In this document: piece by piece, positions 1 through 9,157 of the stretch
Numbering within the stretch: the first letter of the stretch is position 1
How the letters are laid out: every line of letters begins with the position of its first letter
Source: Acidovorax kalamii
GTDB taxonomy: Bacteria > Pseudomonadota > Gammaproteobacteria > Burkholderiales > Burkholderiaceae_C
Length of the DNA: 38,320 nucleotides
Assembly: GCF_002245625.1 (NCBI RefSeq)
Contig: NZ_NOIG01000017.1
Coordinates: 1 to 38,320 of the forward strand
Direction: 5' to 3'
Translations under genes and position numbers: made by a program
The notes under the pieces: model-generated
Database searches by the model: none
What the model was told of the DNA's origin: nothing
What the model saw: only the letters and a program-made list of their open reading frames with translations

Positions 1-1
1 G

Positions 2-193
2 CCTGCGGCGGGCGCATCGGGTGCGGCCGTTGTGGCGGCCGTGGCCACGGCGCCAGCTGCCCCGGCTGCGCCCGCAGCGCCCACGGCAGCCCCAGCCAGC
101 GCCCTCGTGGCCCCGCTGCCAGGCCCCAATCCATGCCAGGTGGCGGCCAACCCCAGCCAGCCAACCCCAGCCGGCAAGCGGTCTCCCGCATGA
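2..193 (+). CDS. C-terminal tail of RND efflux periplasmic adaptor (partial)
   Basis: This is an open frame running in from the left edge and ending at TGA 191-193, so only about 63 residues are visible. The tail is almost entirely Ala/Pro, with repeated AAP units followed by a short basic end. Such low-complexity tails are common on membrane-fusion (HlyD/AcrA-type) adaptors in this bacterial group. The stop lies 51 bases before the start of a complete RND transporter, the usual adaptor-then-pump order. No conserved adaptor domain is in view, so the assignment rests on position and composition. It could equally be the tail of another secreted or envelope protein. Confidence 0.45.
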   Translation, partial: PAAGASGAAVVAAVATAPAAPAAPAAPTAAPASALVAPLPGPNPCQVAANPSQPTPAGKRSPA

Positions 194-244
194 AGGCCGG
201 TTTGCTGCCTGGTCACCGCTCTTTTCTGACGCCCCTGGACTGCC

Positions 245-3200
245 ATGCAACTCGCTGAAATCTCCATCCGTCGGCCGGTGTTTGCCACCGTGCTGTCGCT
301 GCTGGTGCTGCTGATTGGTGCGGTGAGCTTCACGCGCCTGTCGGTGCGCGAATACCCCAAGATCGATGAGCCCGTGGTCACCGTCAGCGTGCGCTACGCG
401 GGCGCCTCGGCCGAGGTGATCGAGTCGCAGGTCACCAAGCCCCTCGAAGACTCGATTGCCGGGATTGATGCGGTGGATGTGATCACCTCCATCAGCCGCG
501 CCGAGCAAAGCCAGATCAGCGTGCGCTTTCGCCTGGAGAAGGACGCCGACAACGCCGCTGCCGAGGTGCGCGACCGCACGGCGCGCGTGCGCAACCGCCT
601 GCCAACGGCCGTGGACGAGCCGGTGATCGCCAAGGTCGAGGCCGATGCCTCGCCCGTGATGTGGCTGGCTTTCAGCAGCGACACGCGCAGCCCGCTGGAG
701 ATCAACGACCTCATCAACCGCATCGTCAAGCCCCGCCTGCAAACCGTGACCGGCGTGGCCGACGTGCCCATCTACGGCGAACGCAAGTACGCCATGCGCG
801 TGTGGCTGGACCCGGAGCGCATGGCCGGCTATCGCCTGACCACGCAGGATGTGGAAGACGCCATCCGCCGCAACAACCTGGAGCTGCCCGCCGGCCGCAT
901 CGAATCCCAGCAGCGCGAGTTCAGCGTCACCTCCCAGACCGACCTCAAAACGCCTGCGCAGTTCTCCAGCATCGTGATCCGCACGGTCAACGGATTTCCC
1001 GTGCGCATCCAGGACGTGGCACGGGTGGAAGAGGGCGCGGCCAGCGACCGCAGCCGCGTGCGTCTGAACGGTCGCGACGCGATCTCGGTGGGCGTGATCC
1101 GCCAGGCCACGGCCAACCCGCTGGAGCTGTCGCAAGGCGTGCGCGCCATGCTGCCCTTGCTCAAGGCTGACCTGCCTGCGGACATCGGCGTGGACATCGC
1201 CAATGACAACTCCCTGTTCATCGACCGCTCGATCAAAAGCGTCTACACCACGATTGCAGAGGCCGTGGTGCTGGTGGCCCTGGTGATTTTTGTGTTCCTG
1301 CGCACCTTCCGCGCGTCCATCATCCCCATCGTCACCATCCCGGTGAGCCTCGTGGGCAGCTTTGCGCTGATGTCGCTGGCGGGGTTCTCGATCAACACCC
1401 TCACGCTGCTGGCGCTGGTGCTGGCCATCGGCCTGGTGGTGGACGACGCCATCGTGATGCTGGAGAACATCTACCGCCACATCGAAGAGGGGCTCGATCC
1501 GTTCTCCGCCGCCATCAAGGGCGCACGCGAGATCGGCTTTGCCATTGTGGCCATGACGCTCACGCTGGTGGCGGTGTATGCACCGCTGGCCTTCACGCCG
1601 GGTCGCACCGGGCGCCTGTTTGTGGAGTTTGCGCTGGCGCTGGCCGGGGCGGTGGTGGTGTCGGGCTTCGTGGCGCTCACGCTCTCGCCCATGATGTGTT
1701 CGCTGCTGCTCAAGCACAACCCCAAACCCAACTGGTTCGACCGCTCGATGGAGCGCTGGCTTACCGCGCTGTCGGACGCCTATGGCCGCCTGCTGCGCTG
1801 GATCGTCACCGCGCGCTGGAGCGGCGGCAAAGGCGCCGGGGCGGGTGGTGGCGTGCGGGGTGCCATCTTCCAGGCCCGCTGGATCGTGGTGGGCGTCATG
1901 GCCTTGAGCGGGCTGGCGCTGGCGCTGGTGTTCCCCACCATGCGGCAGGAGCTGTCGCCGCTGGAGGACCGGGGCACCATCCTGGCCAGTGTCACCGCGC
2001 CCGACGGCGCCACGCTGGACTACACCAACCGCTACGCGCTGGAGCTGGAAAAGATCGGCACCACCTACCCCGAGTTCGACCGCGTGTTTGCCAACATCGG
2101 CAACCCCACCGTGGCGCAGGGCAGCGTCATCTACCGCACGGTGGACTGGGAAAGCCGCAACCGCACCACGCTCGACCTGGCCAAGGAACTGCAGCCCAAG
2201 GTGGCCAGCCTGCCGGGCGTGAACGCATTCCTGATCACGCCGCCGTCGCTGGGCCAGGGTTTCCGTTCGCGGCCACTGACCTATGTGATCCAGACTTCGG
2301 ACAGCTACGAGAACCTGAGCAAGGTGGTGGCCGCCTTCATGGCCGAGATTGCGCAGAACCCCGGCATCGTCGGCCCCGACGTGGACCTGCGCCTGAACAA
2401 GCCCGAACTGCGCATCGAGGTCAACCGCGAGCGCGCAGCCGACCTGGGCGTGAGCGTGGAAGTGGTGGCCAAGGCCATCGAGACCATGCTGGGCGGCCGC
2501 ACAGTGACCCGCTACAAGCGCGACGCCGAGCAGTACGACGTGATTGTGCAGACCGAGGCGCGGGGCCGCACCACCCCCGAGAACATCGACACCATCTACG
2601 TGCGGGGCCGCAACGACGCGATGATCCCGCTGTCCAGCCTGGTCACCGTGCGCGAAAGCGTGAGCCCGCGCGAGCTGAACCACTTCGGCCAGCGCCGCTC
2701 GGCCACCATCACGGCCAACCTGTCGTCCGACTACTCGCTGGGCCAGGCCCTCACCTTCATGAACGAGACGGCCGCCAAGGTGCTCAAGCCCGGCTACACC
2801 ACCGACCTGAACGACACCTCGCGCGAGTTCAAGAACTCTCAGGGCGCGCTGGGCGTGGTGTTTGTGCTGGCGCTGGTGTTCATCTTCCTGGTGCTGGCCG
2901 CGCAGTTCGAGAGCTTCATCGACCCGCTCGTCATCATGGTGTCGGTGCCGCTGTCGATGATTGGCGCGCTGCTGGCGCTCAAGTGGAGCGGCGGCTCGCT
3001 CAACGTGTATTCGCAGATCGGGCTGATCACCCTGGTGGGGCTGATCACCAAACACGGCATCCTGATCGTGGAGTTCACCAACCAGCTGCGCGAAGAGGGC
3101 ATGGAGATGGTGGACGCGCTGGTCAAGGCCTCGGCCCAGCGTCTGCGCCCCATCCTCATGACCACCGGTGCCATGGTGCTGGGCGCCATCCCCCTGGCCC

Positions 3201-3406
3201 TGGCCAAGGGCGCGGGCGCCGAGACACGCATGCAGATCGGCTGGGTGATTGTGGGCGGCATGTCGCTGGGCACCTTGCTCACGATTTTTGTGGTGCCCAC
3301 CATGTACACCCTGTTCGCCCGCAAGGCCGTGCCGGGCGCCAACACGGCGGTGGCGGCCGAGGAGCCGGAGCATCCACTGCACCCGCACGACTATGTGGCC
3401 AAGTAG
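245..3406 (+). CDS. RND multidrug efflux transporter, HAE1/AcrB type
   Basis: Inner-membrane proton antiporter that would export lipophilic or amphiphilic compounds through an adaptor and an outer-membrane channel. The 1053 residues match the family length. TM1 follows the start (residues about 10-30, after the typical SIRRPVFATV opening). The paired aspartates of the TM4 proton relay are D400 and D401 (GLVVDDAIVMLEN), and the TM10 lysine is K936 (GLITKHGILIVEF). The two halves repeat the usual arrangement of twelve membrane helices with two large periplasmic loops. A Gly-rich stretch at residues 525-538 precedes TM7 and is an unusual cytoplasmic linker. ATG 245 gives the normal N-terminus. 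The upstream partial gene looks like its adaptor, and the substrate cannot be told from sequence. No channel gene is adjacent downstream. Confidence 0.93.
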   Translation: MQLAEISIRRPVFATVLSLLVLLIGAVSFTRLSVREYPKIDEPVVTVSVRYAGASAEVIESQVTKPLEDSIAGIDAVDVITSISRAEQSQISVRFRLEKDADNAAAEVRDRTARVRNRLPTAVDEPVIAKVEADASPVMWLAFSSDTRSPLEINDLINRIVKPRLQTVTGVADVPIYGERKYAMRVWLDPERMAGYRLTTQDVEDAIRRNNLELPAGRIESQQREFSVTSQTDLKTPAQFSSIVIRTVNGFPVRIQDVARVEEGAASDRSRVRLNGRDAISVGVIRQATANPLELSQGVRAMLPLLKADLPADIGVDIANDNSLFIDRSIKSVYTTIAEAVVLVALVIFVFLRTFRASIIPIVTIPVSLVGSFALMSLAGFSINTLTLLALVLAIGLVVDDAIVMLENIYRHIEEGLDPFSAAIKGAREIGFAIVAMTLTLVAVYAPLAFTPGRTGRLFVEFALALAGAVVVSGFVALTLSPMMCSLLLKHNPKPNWFDRSMERWLTALSDAYGRLLRWIVTARWSGGKGAGAGGGVRGAIFQARWIVVGVMALSGLALALVFPTMRQELSPLEDRGTILASVTAPDGATLDYTNRYALELEKIGTTYPEFDRVFANIGNPTVAQGSVIYRTVDWESRNRTTLDLAKELQPKVASLPGVNAFLITPPSLGQGFRSRPLTYVIQTSDSYENLSKVVAAFMAEIAQNPGIVGPDVDLRLNKPELRIEVNRERAADLGVSVEVVAKAIETMLGGRTVTRYKRDAEQYDVIVQTEARGRTTPENIDTIYVRGRNDAMIPLSSLVTVRESVSPRELNHFGQRRSATITANLSSDYSLGQALTFMNETAAKVLKPGYTTDLNDTSREFKNSQGALGVVFVLALVFIFLVLAAQFESFIDPLVIMVSVPLSMIGALLALKWSGGSLNVYSQIGLITLVGLITKHGILIVEFTNQLREEGMEMVDALVKASAQRLRPILMTTGAMVLGAIPLALAKGAGAETRMQIGWVIVGGMSLGTLLTIFVVPTMYTLFARKAVPGANTAVAAEEPEHPLHPHDYVAK

Positions 3407-3450
3407 CCCCGGGCCTGGTGCGCAGGGTTTCGTGCTCGGCGAATAAAAAG

Positions 3451-3473
3451 AAGCCCCATCGGGGCTTTTTTTT
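3451..3473. terminator. Intrinsic terminator, probably bidirectional
   Basis: AAGCCCC-AT-GGGGCTT hairpin followed by a run of T on the plus strand and preceded by an A-rich stretch (AATAAAAAG), so it can work both ways. It lies 44 bases after the RND pump stop and 9 bases beyond the stop of the convergent thioredoxin-like gene. Confidence 0.88.
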
Positions 3474-3482
3474 GTTGGTGCT

Positions 3483-3815
3483 TCAGGGCTGCGCCACAGT
3501 GGACTGCACGGCGTCTGATATGTCCTGCAGCGCCTGCGGCCGCACCAGCCGCGCCACTTCCTTGCCGTCCTTGAGGAACACCAGCGTGGGCCAGAGTTTC
3601 ACGCCAAACGTGCGCCCCAGGCGCTGGCCCGGGCCGTCTTCCACCTTGATGTGCGACAGGTCCGCCTGGTCCTTCAGGGCTTGCTCGATCAGCGGCTGGG
3701 CGCGCTGGCAATGGCCACACCAAGGGGTGCCAAATTCGACCAAGGTGGCGCCGGTCAGGCGGTCCACGTCGTCGCGGGAAGGGGGTTGTGCAAGGTGCTG
3801 AGCGGCGTAGGGCAT
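3483..3815 (-). CDS. Thioredoxin-family protein
   Basis: Small protein of 110 residues with a single thioredoxin fold. The active site is W32-C33-G34-H35-C36, so this is a CGHC variant rather than the CGPC of housekeeping thioredoxin. The cis-proline region follows later as LWPTLVFLKDGK. It has no signal peptide from the chosen start, which suggests a cytoplasmic thiol-disulfide role. ATG 3815 is preferred because the frame upstream, up to 3971, has repeat-like composition and no family similarity. No strong Shine-Dalgarno is visible. The gene is convergent with the RND pump and shares its terminator. CGHC is also found in protein-disulfide-isomerase-like proteins, so the redox direction is uncertain. 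Confidence 0.85.
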   Translation of the reverse strand: MPYAAQHLAQPPSRDDVDRLTGATLVEFGTPWCGHCQRAQPLIEQALKDQADLSHIKVEDGPGQRLGRTFGVKLWPTLVFLKDGKEVARLVRPQALQDISDAVQSTVAQP

Positions 3816-3879
3816 GGGTGCGAAGGTTGCTGCAGAAATGCGTAGATGGCCATTGTGCGGCGCTTCGCCCGCTCGGCAT

Positions 3880-3978
3880 GCAACTGGCGCGTCCCCGGCC
3901 CGGGGCGCCGAGCAAGGGGGCTGCCCCGCAGCGAGGGCGTCGTATCCCTCTTGAGAGGCGTGAAGCGACACATGGGGT
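3880..3978. repeat. Degenerate GC-rich intergenic repeat (R2 family, divergent copy)
   Basis: Non-coding stretch before moeA's stop. It starts with an AACTGGCGCG motif and ends GGCGTGAAGCGACACATGGG, resembling the better copies at 11951-12078 and 23521-23653 (AAACTGGCG at one end, GCGAAGCGACTCAGGGGG at the other). The middle is poorly conserved. As in the other copies, the GAAGCGAC end lies against the 3' end of a minus-strand gene. Confidence 0.4.
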
Positions 3979-3979
3979 G

Positions 3980-5338
<1,359 letters not shown>

Positions 5339-5406
5339 GGGTGTCAACAACAACAGTCAGGTGTGCCGCGCAGCGAGTGGCTCGTCAATGGCTCGTCACC
5401 GGTTTC

Positions 5407-6006
5407 TTACTTGGAGCGGCAGGCGGGAAAAGGGTCGGGGGTCAGCACAAGCAGCATGTGCAGCTTGTCATAGGCCACGTTGTCCACCACCACGGCGCGC
5501 GGCAGCAGGCCCCAGGCAGTGAAGCCCGCCTGCTCGTACAGCCGCACCACATGGGTGTTGGATGCCGTGACCGTGAGCACCAGCTGCGTCAGGCCCGGTA
5601 CATTGCGCGCGGCCTGCACGCAGGCGGCCACCAGCTGCTGGCCAATGCCCCGGCGCTGTGCGGTGGGGGCCACCATCATGCCCACCACGGTGGCGCAGTG
5701 GCGTTGCTGGGCGCGCTGCTCGCGCTCGCAGCCCACGCAGCCCAGCAGCTGGCCGGCCGCATTGAAGGCGCCCAGAAAGAACACGCCCGACTCCAGCGGG
5801 CCAAAACGCACGGCGTATTCCTGGGCCGGGCGGCCCACCGACGCGGCGTAGTCCGAGGTGAATGCATCCGGGGCGGTGCGCAGCGCCTCGTCGCGCAGGG
5901 CCTTGTAGGCCACGGCGTCGGCAGCCACCAGGGGCCGGATATGGACGGCGTTGGCGGCGGCCGCAGCGGCAGCAAAGGCGGTGGCGGGCGGCAGGGGCTC
6001 GGTCAT
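5407..6006 (-). CDS. GNAT-family N-acetyltransferase
   Basis: A 199-residue protein with a GNAT fold, which transfers an acetyl group from acetyl-CoA to an amine. The N-terminal strand VHIRPLVAADAVAY starts near residue 21, after an alanine-rich leader. Motif A is seen as VVGMMVAPTAQRRGIG (pyrophosphate-binding loop QRRGIG, residues 117-122), followed by the NTHVVRLYEQAGF motif typical of the C-terminal half. The substrate cannot be deduced. It lies between mobA (30 bases upstream) and moeA (68 bases downstream) on the same strand, so it is probably co-transcribed with the molybdenum-cofactor genes. A direct role in that pathway is not established for this family. Confidence 0.88.
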   Translation of the reverse strand: MTEPLPPATAFAAAAAAANAVHIRPLVAADAVAYKALRDEALRTAPDAFTSDYAASVGRPAQEYAVRFGPLESGVFFLGAFNAAGQLLGCVGCEREQRAQQRHCATVVGMMVAPTAQRRGIGQQLVAACVQAARNVPGLTQLVLTVTASNTHVVRLYEQAGFTAWGLLPRAVVVDNVAYDKLHMLLVLTPDPFPACRSK

Positions 6007-6036
6007 GGCGGGGTGGTCGTCTCGGGTCAGGGGCGC

Positions 6037-6675
6037 TCAGGTCGATGAGGGGCTGGCGCTTTCCAGCGCATGCAGCTCGGCCAGGGTGTTGGCGTTGAAG
6101 AACGCCTGCGGGTCATCGCCCGGCTGGTCAAACGGCACGATGGCGCAGCGGTGCTGGGCCGTCCAGGCGTCAATCTTGCGGCCACCGGCCTGGGTGAAGG
6201 CGACCAGGCTTTCGAGCAGCTCCACACGCAGCAGGCAGAACACGGGCTGGGGGCGCACCTGGATATGGCCATGGCCATCGTCTTCGGGCGCGGCGGCCAT
6301 GGCGATCTCGGCGTCTTGTGCGTCGGCCGCAGCGGCCAGGCGCTGGGCCAGGTCCAGCGGGAAGAGCGGGGTGTCGCAGGGCACCGTCAGCAGCCACTGC
6401 GTTTCGCAGCGCTCCAACCCGGTCAGAAAGCCCGCCAGCGGGCCTGCATAGTCGGCCAGCACGTCGGGCCACACGGGCGCGCCAAACGCTTCGTAGGCCG
6501 CCAGGTTGCGGTTGGCATTGACCATCACATTGCCGGTCTGCATCTGCAGCCGCATCAGCGTGTGCAGCGCCAGCGGCAGGCCGCGAAAGTTCTGCAGGCC
6601 TTTGTCGACCCCGCCCATGCGGGAGCCCCGGCCACCGGCGAGGACCAGGCCGGTGATGTCTTGTTGTGCTATCAA
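6037..6675 (-). CDS. mobA: Molybdenum cofactor guanylyltransferase MobA
   Basis: Attaches GMP to molybdopterin to form the dinucleotide (MGD) cofactor used by DMSO-reductase-family enzymes. The nucleotide-binding loop [15 protein letters not shown] starts about residue 12. It is followed by VMVNANRN, the [10 protein letters not shown] motif and PCDTP, all as in E. coli MobA. The start is a judgement: TTG 6675 gives 212 residues, begins MIAQQDITG as expected for the family, and overlaps the upstream stop as TTGA, suggesting translational coupling. The alternative ATG 6729 would add 18 residues that overlap the preceding gene and look foreign to the family. The normal upstream region seems to have been replaced when the nucleotidyltransferase gene arrived. 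Confidence 0.92.
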   Translation of the reverse strand: MIAQQDITGLVLAGGRGSRMGGVDKGLQNFRGLPLALHTLMRLQMQTGNVMVNANRNLAAYEAFGAPVWPDVLADYAGPLAGFLTGLERCETQWLLTVPCDTPLFPLDLAQRLAAAADAQDAEIAMAAAPEDDGHGHIQVRPQPVFCLLRVELLESLVAFTQAGGRKIDAWTAQHRCAIVPFDQPGDDPQAFFNANTLAELHALESASPSST

Positions 6676-7130
6676 TTCGAGACCTGTTCGCAAAGGTGGT
6701 GGTGTTCTGGCGCGGCCAATATACGGCAAGCACGTTCATCAAGCGTCAGGAGCTCGCCCGAATCTGGCGAAAACTCATCTTCAGATTCTTCATCTGGAAT
6801 CCAGCGAACGCCCTTGTAACTCGCTACCTCGGCCGTCAGCAACCTCCATTTGAGATTCGCTAGAGAGCCGCGCTTGTTTTGCCATGGGTCCGAGTAGTCG
6901 TTCCCGTTGTAAACGATGAGAGCGTCTATGTCGGCTGGAGCAGGCATGCTGTCTCTCAACTCGTCAATCAGCAAAGTAGATCCGAAAATCAGAAGATCAG
7001 TATCTGACTGTTCGTCAGCCCTATTGTTTGCTCTTGATCCAATGAGCCATACAGACTGTGGCGCGTTGGTGGACACCACAAGCGCGCGAAAAAATTGTTG
7101 TGCGGAATGTGGCAAAGCATCCAAAAGCAT
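6672..7130 (-). CDS. Small MNT-type nucleotidyltransferase domain protein, probably acquired
   Basis: A 152-residue protein. The pol-beta-like nucleotidyltransferase signature is clear: LIGSRANNR (GSR at 31-33) and SDTDLLIF (D43, D45). These proteins transfer NMP groups; relatives include antitoxins of HEPN/MNT pairs and stand-alone NTases. No HEPN partner is adjacent. The gene is visibly AT-richer than its neighbours and uses codons that are rare around it. It begins 7 bases after the moaA stop and ends overlapping the mobA start, so it lies cleanly inside the moaA-mobA operon. The C-terminal half carries an Asp/Glu-rich loop and no domain I recognise. Function in this context is unknown; horizontal acquisition is inferred from composition. 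Confidence 0.8.
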   Translation of the reverse strand: MLLDALPHSAQQFFRALVVSTNAPQSVWLIGSRANNRADEQSDTDLLIFGSTLLIDELRDSMPAPADIDALIVYNGNDYSDPWQNKRGSLANLKWRLLTAEVASYKGVRWIPDEESEDEFSPDSGELLTLDERACRILAAPEHHHLCEQVSN

Positions 7131-7137
7131 CGCAACG

Positions 7138-8274
7138 TCATCCCCCGATATAGCTCATCTCCACCCGCCGAGCGCCCTGTCCAGTGTCCGCCGGCAGGCT
7201 GCTGCGCAGCTCCGAATAGCGGTCTGCGCGCTGCTGCCAGATGGGTGCGATGGCGGAGGCAATGGCTTCGTCGCTGGCGCCGCCGCGCAGCAGGGTGCGC
7301 AGGTCGTAGCCTTCGGACGCAAACAGGCACAGGTAGAGCTTGCCTTCGGTGGACAGCCGCGCGCGGTTGCAGTCGTGGCAGAAGGCCTGGGTCACGCTGC
7401 TGATCACGCCGACCTCGCCCAGGCTGGGGTCGTGCTGGCCCGCTGCGTTGGCATAACCCCAGCGCTCGGCGGTTTCGCCGGGGCTGCTGGGGTCCAGCTG
7501 CACCAGCGGCAGCTCGGCGCGCAGGCGCTCGATCAGCTTGGCCGAGGGCAGCACCTCGTCCATGCGCCAGCCGTTGGTGGCGCCCACGTCCATGTATTCG
7601 ATGAAGCGCAGCGTGGTGCCCGTGCCGCGAAAGTGCCGCGCCATGGGCAGGATCTCGTGCTCGTTGGTGCCGCGCTTCACCACCATGTTGACCTTGATCT
7701 GCGACAGCCCGGCCGCCTGCGCCGCCTCGATGCCTGCCAGCACGTCGGCCACCGGAAAGTCCACATCGTTCATGCGGCGGAAGACCGCGTCGTCCAGGCC
7801 GTCCAGGCTCACCGTCACGCGGTTCAGGCCCGCATCCTTCAGGGCTTGGGCCTTGCGGGCGAGCAGCGATCCGTTGGTGGTCAGGGTCAGGTCGGGGGGC
7901 AAGCCTTCCATCGTGCGCAACTGGGCCAGTTGGGCCACCAGTTCTTCGAGGTTCTTGCGCAGCAGCGGCTCGCCGCCCGTGAGGCGGATCTTGCGCACGC
8001 CATGGGCCAGAAAGAGCCTTGCCAGCCGCGTAATTTCCTCAAAACTCAGCAGCGCGCCGTGGGGCAGGTAGGGGTAGTCCTTGTCGAACACTTCCTTGGG
8101 CATGCAGTAGTTGCAGCGGAAGTTGCAGCGGTCCGTGACGCTGATGCGCAGGTCGCGCAGCGGGCGGCCCCGGGTGTCGGTGAGCTGGCCCGTGGGGACC
8201 ACCGGGTGCGTGGGCACCCGCGCCGCCAAAGCGGCGATGCGTTGGTCCACCAGAGGAATCACACGTTCGGCCAT
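7138..8274 (-). CDS. moaA: GTP 3',8-cyclase MoaA (radical SAM)
   Basis: Catalyses the first step of molybdopterin synthesis, radical SAM rearrangement of GTP, later completed by MoaC. The 378-residue protein has the SAM-cluster motif C50-x3-C54-x2-C57 ([10 protein letters not shown]), the SAM-binding TGGEPLLR, and the second 4Fe-4S site C299-x2-C302-x13-C316 (CHDCNRARL). It ends in the conserved Gly-Gly needed for activity. ATG 8274 is chosen; ATG 8292 in frame would add six residues. It is the first gene of the minus-strand molybdenum-cofactor group and is followed after 7 bases by the nucleotidyltransferase gene. moaC, moaD, moaE and mogA are not in the window. Confidence 0.96.
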   Translation of the reverse strand: MAERVIPLVDQRIAALAARVPTHPVVPTGQLTDTRGRPLRDLRISVTDRCNFRCNYCMPKEVFDKDYPYLPHGALLSFEEITRLARLFLAHGVRKIRLTGGEPLLRKNLEELVAQLAQLRTMEGLPPDLTLTTNGSLLARKAQALKDAGLNRVTVSLDGLDDAVFRRMNDVDFPVADVLAGIEAAQAAGLSQIKVNMVVKRGTNEHEILPMARHFRGTGTTLRFIEYMDVGATNGWRMDEVLPSAKLIERLRAELPLVQLDPSSPGETAERWGYANAAGQHDPSLGEVGVISSVTQAFCHDCNRARLSTEGKLYLCLFASEGYDLRTLLRGGASDEAIASAIAPIWQQRADRYSELRSSLPADTGQGARRVEMSYIGG

Positions 8275-8464
8275 GGCGTGATTTTGCCGCATGGGCCCCG
8301 GCCCCGGGGGCAAGCCCCTCTGCGCGGAGTTGATGGCGGTCAAGTTTTGCCCTGGGCGGCAGCGGGGCAGCCCTTGGCCACGCGGATTGCGGTCGAAATG
8401 CTGCATCGCGGCAATCTGCAATAGCTGTTTGCCGGGTTGAAGGCTGGCGACGCGCTGAGCCCCC

Positions 8465-9157
8465 TCAGCCTTTTCGGGTGGAGGGCTGGACGAAATCCGC
8501 CAAACGGCAACCCCGCCCCACCAGCACCAGCCGCGTGTCCAGTGCGTCGAAAAATCCGGGTGGAGGTGGCAGCGGCAACTGCTGCACGCGTTTGTGCTCT
8601 GCAATGCGCACCGCTGCCAGCGTGTAGTCGCGCGCCAAGGACATCCACAGGCCATGGGCGCCTGCCGATTGCCGTGCACCGGTCATGAGGCTGCGGCCCG
8701 AGTCCAGCCACCAGCGGTAGATGGCGGTGGCAATGCCCATGCGGCGGTAGCCGTGTGCCACCTTGGTGTGCGGCGCGCGAAGGTGGCGGTCGGTGTGCCG
8801 GTCCACCTCCACCAGCCGGTTGAACACGGTGTAGGCCACGATGCGGTTGCGCAGCGGGTCGATGGCATAGACAAACACCTCGCCGTCGGCCTCGCGCATG
8901 CGAAGCACCAGTCCGTGCAGGTACAAAGGCAGCGGCTGCATCGCATCGCGCGTGCGGTGGTTGGTGCGGATGCGCTCGTGCAGGGCGTCAAACTCGCGCT
9001 GGATGTCGCGGCCCGACAGGTCCACGTCGATGCGCAGTTCGGCCAGCCACTGGGCCCACTTGTCCAGCAGGCCCAGGCCGGGCCATGGGTTGGCTGCAGT
9101 GTGGGGGCCGCCGGTGGCAGTGCCTGGCATTGGCAGGCTGCAAGCGCTGGCCATCAT
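8465..9157 (-). CDS. GNAT-like acyltransferase coupled to the hexad-repeat protein
   Basis: A 230-residue protein I place in the GNAT superfamily from a motif-A-like segment [15 protein letters not shown] (residues 137-150), preceded by two strands ([22 protein letters not shown]). The first 75 residues are not recognisable. The start ATG at 9157 overlaps the upstream stop as ATGA, so translation is probably coupled to the hexad-repeat protein; a second ATG follows at once (MM). That tight link suggests the two proteins act together, for example modification of the repeat protein or of a complex it scaffolds, but this is inference. The stop falls in a short dyad (GCTGAG/CTCAGC) at 8456-8471. 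Confidence 0.7.
   Translation of the reverse strand: MMASACSLPMPGTATGGPHTAANPWPGLGLLDKWAQWLAELRIDVDLSGRDIQREFDALHERIRTNHRTRDAMQPLPLYLHGLVLRMREADGEVFVYAIDPLRNRIVAYTVFNRLVEVDRHTDRHLRAPHTKVAHGYRRMGIATAIYRWWLDSGRSLMTGARQSAGAHGLWMSLARDYTLAAVRIAEHKRVQQLPLPPPPGFFDALDTRLVLVGRGCRLADFVQPSTRKG

Noticed and set aside
6676..6729. Longer mobA start at ATG 6729
   Set aside because: The added residues overlap the nucleotidyltransferase gene and do not resemble MobA N-termini; TTG 6675 gives the family start and a TTGA overlap.
6672..7130. HEPN/MNT toxin-antitoxin pair
   Set aside because: Only the NTase is present; neither neighbour has the HEPN RxxxxH motif and both are molybdenum-cofactor genes.
8417..8450. 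Possible seventh R1 repeat (AATAGCTGTTTGCCGGGTTGAAGGC)
   Set aside because: Only short stretches resemble the R1 arm and no dyad core is seen; it could be chance.
8456..8475. GCTGAG-CCCC-CTCAGC hairpin followed by CTTTT as a terminator
   Set aside because: The T-run is on the plus strand, where no gene is being transcribed; on the minus strand the hairpin has no T-run after it and overlaps a stop codon.
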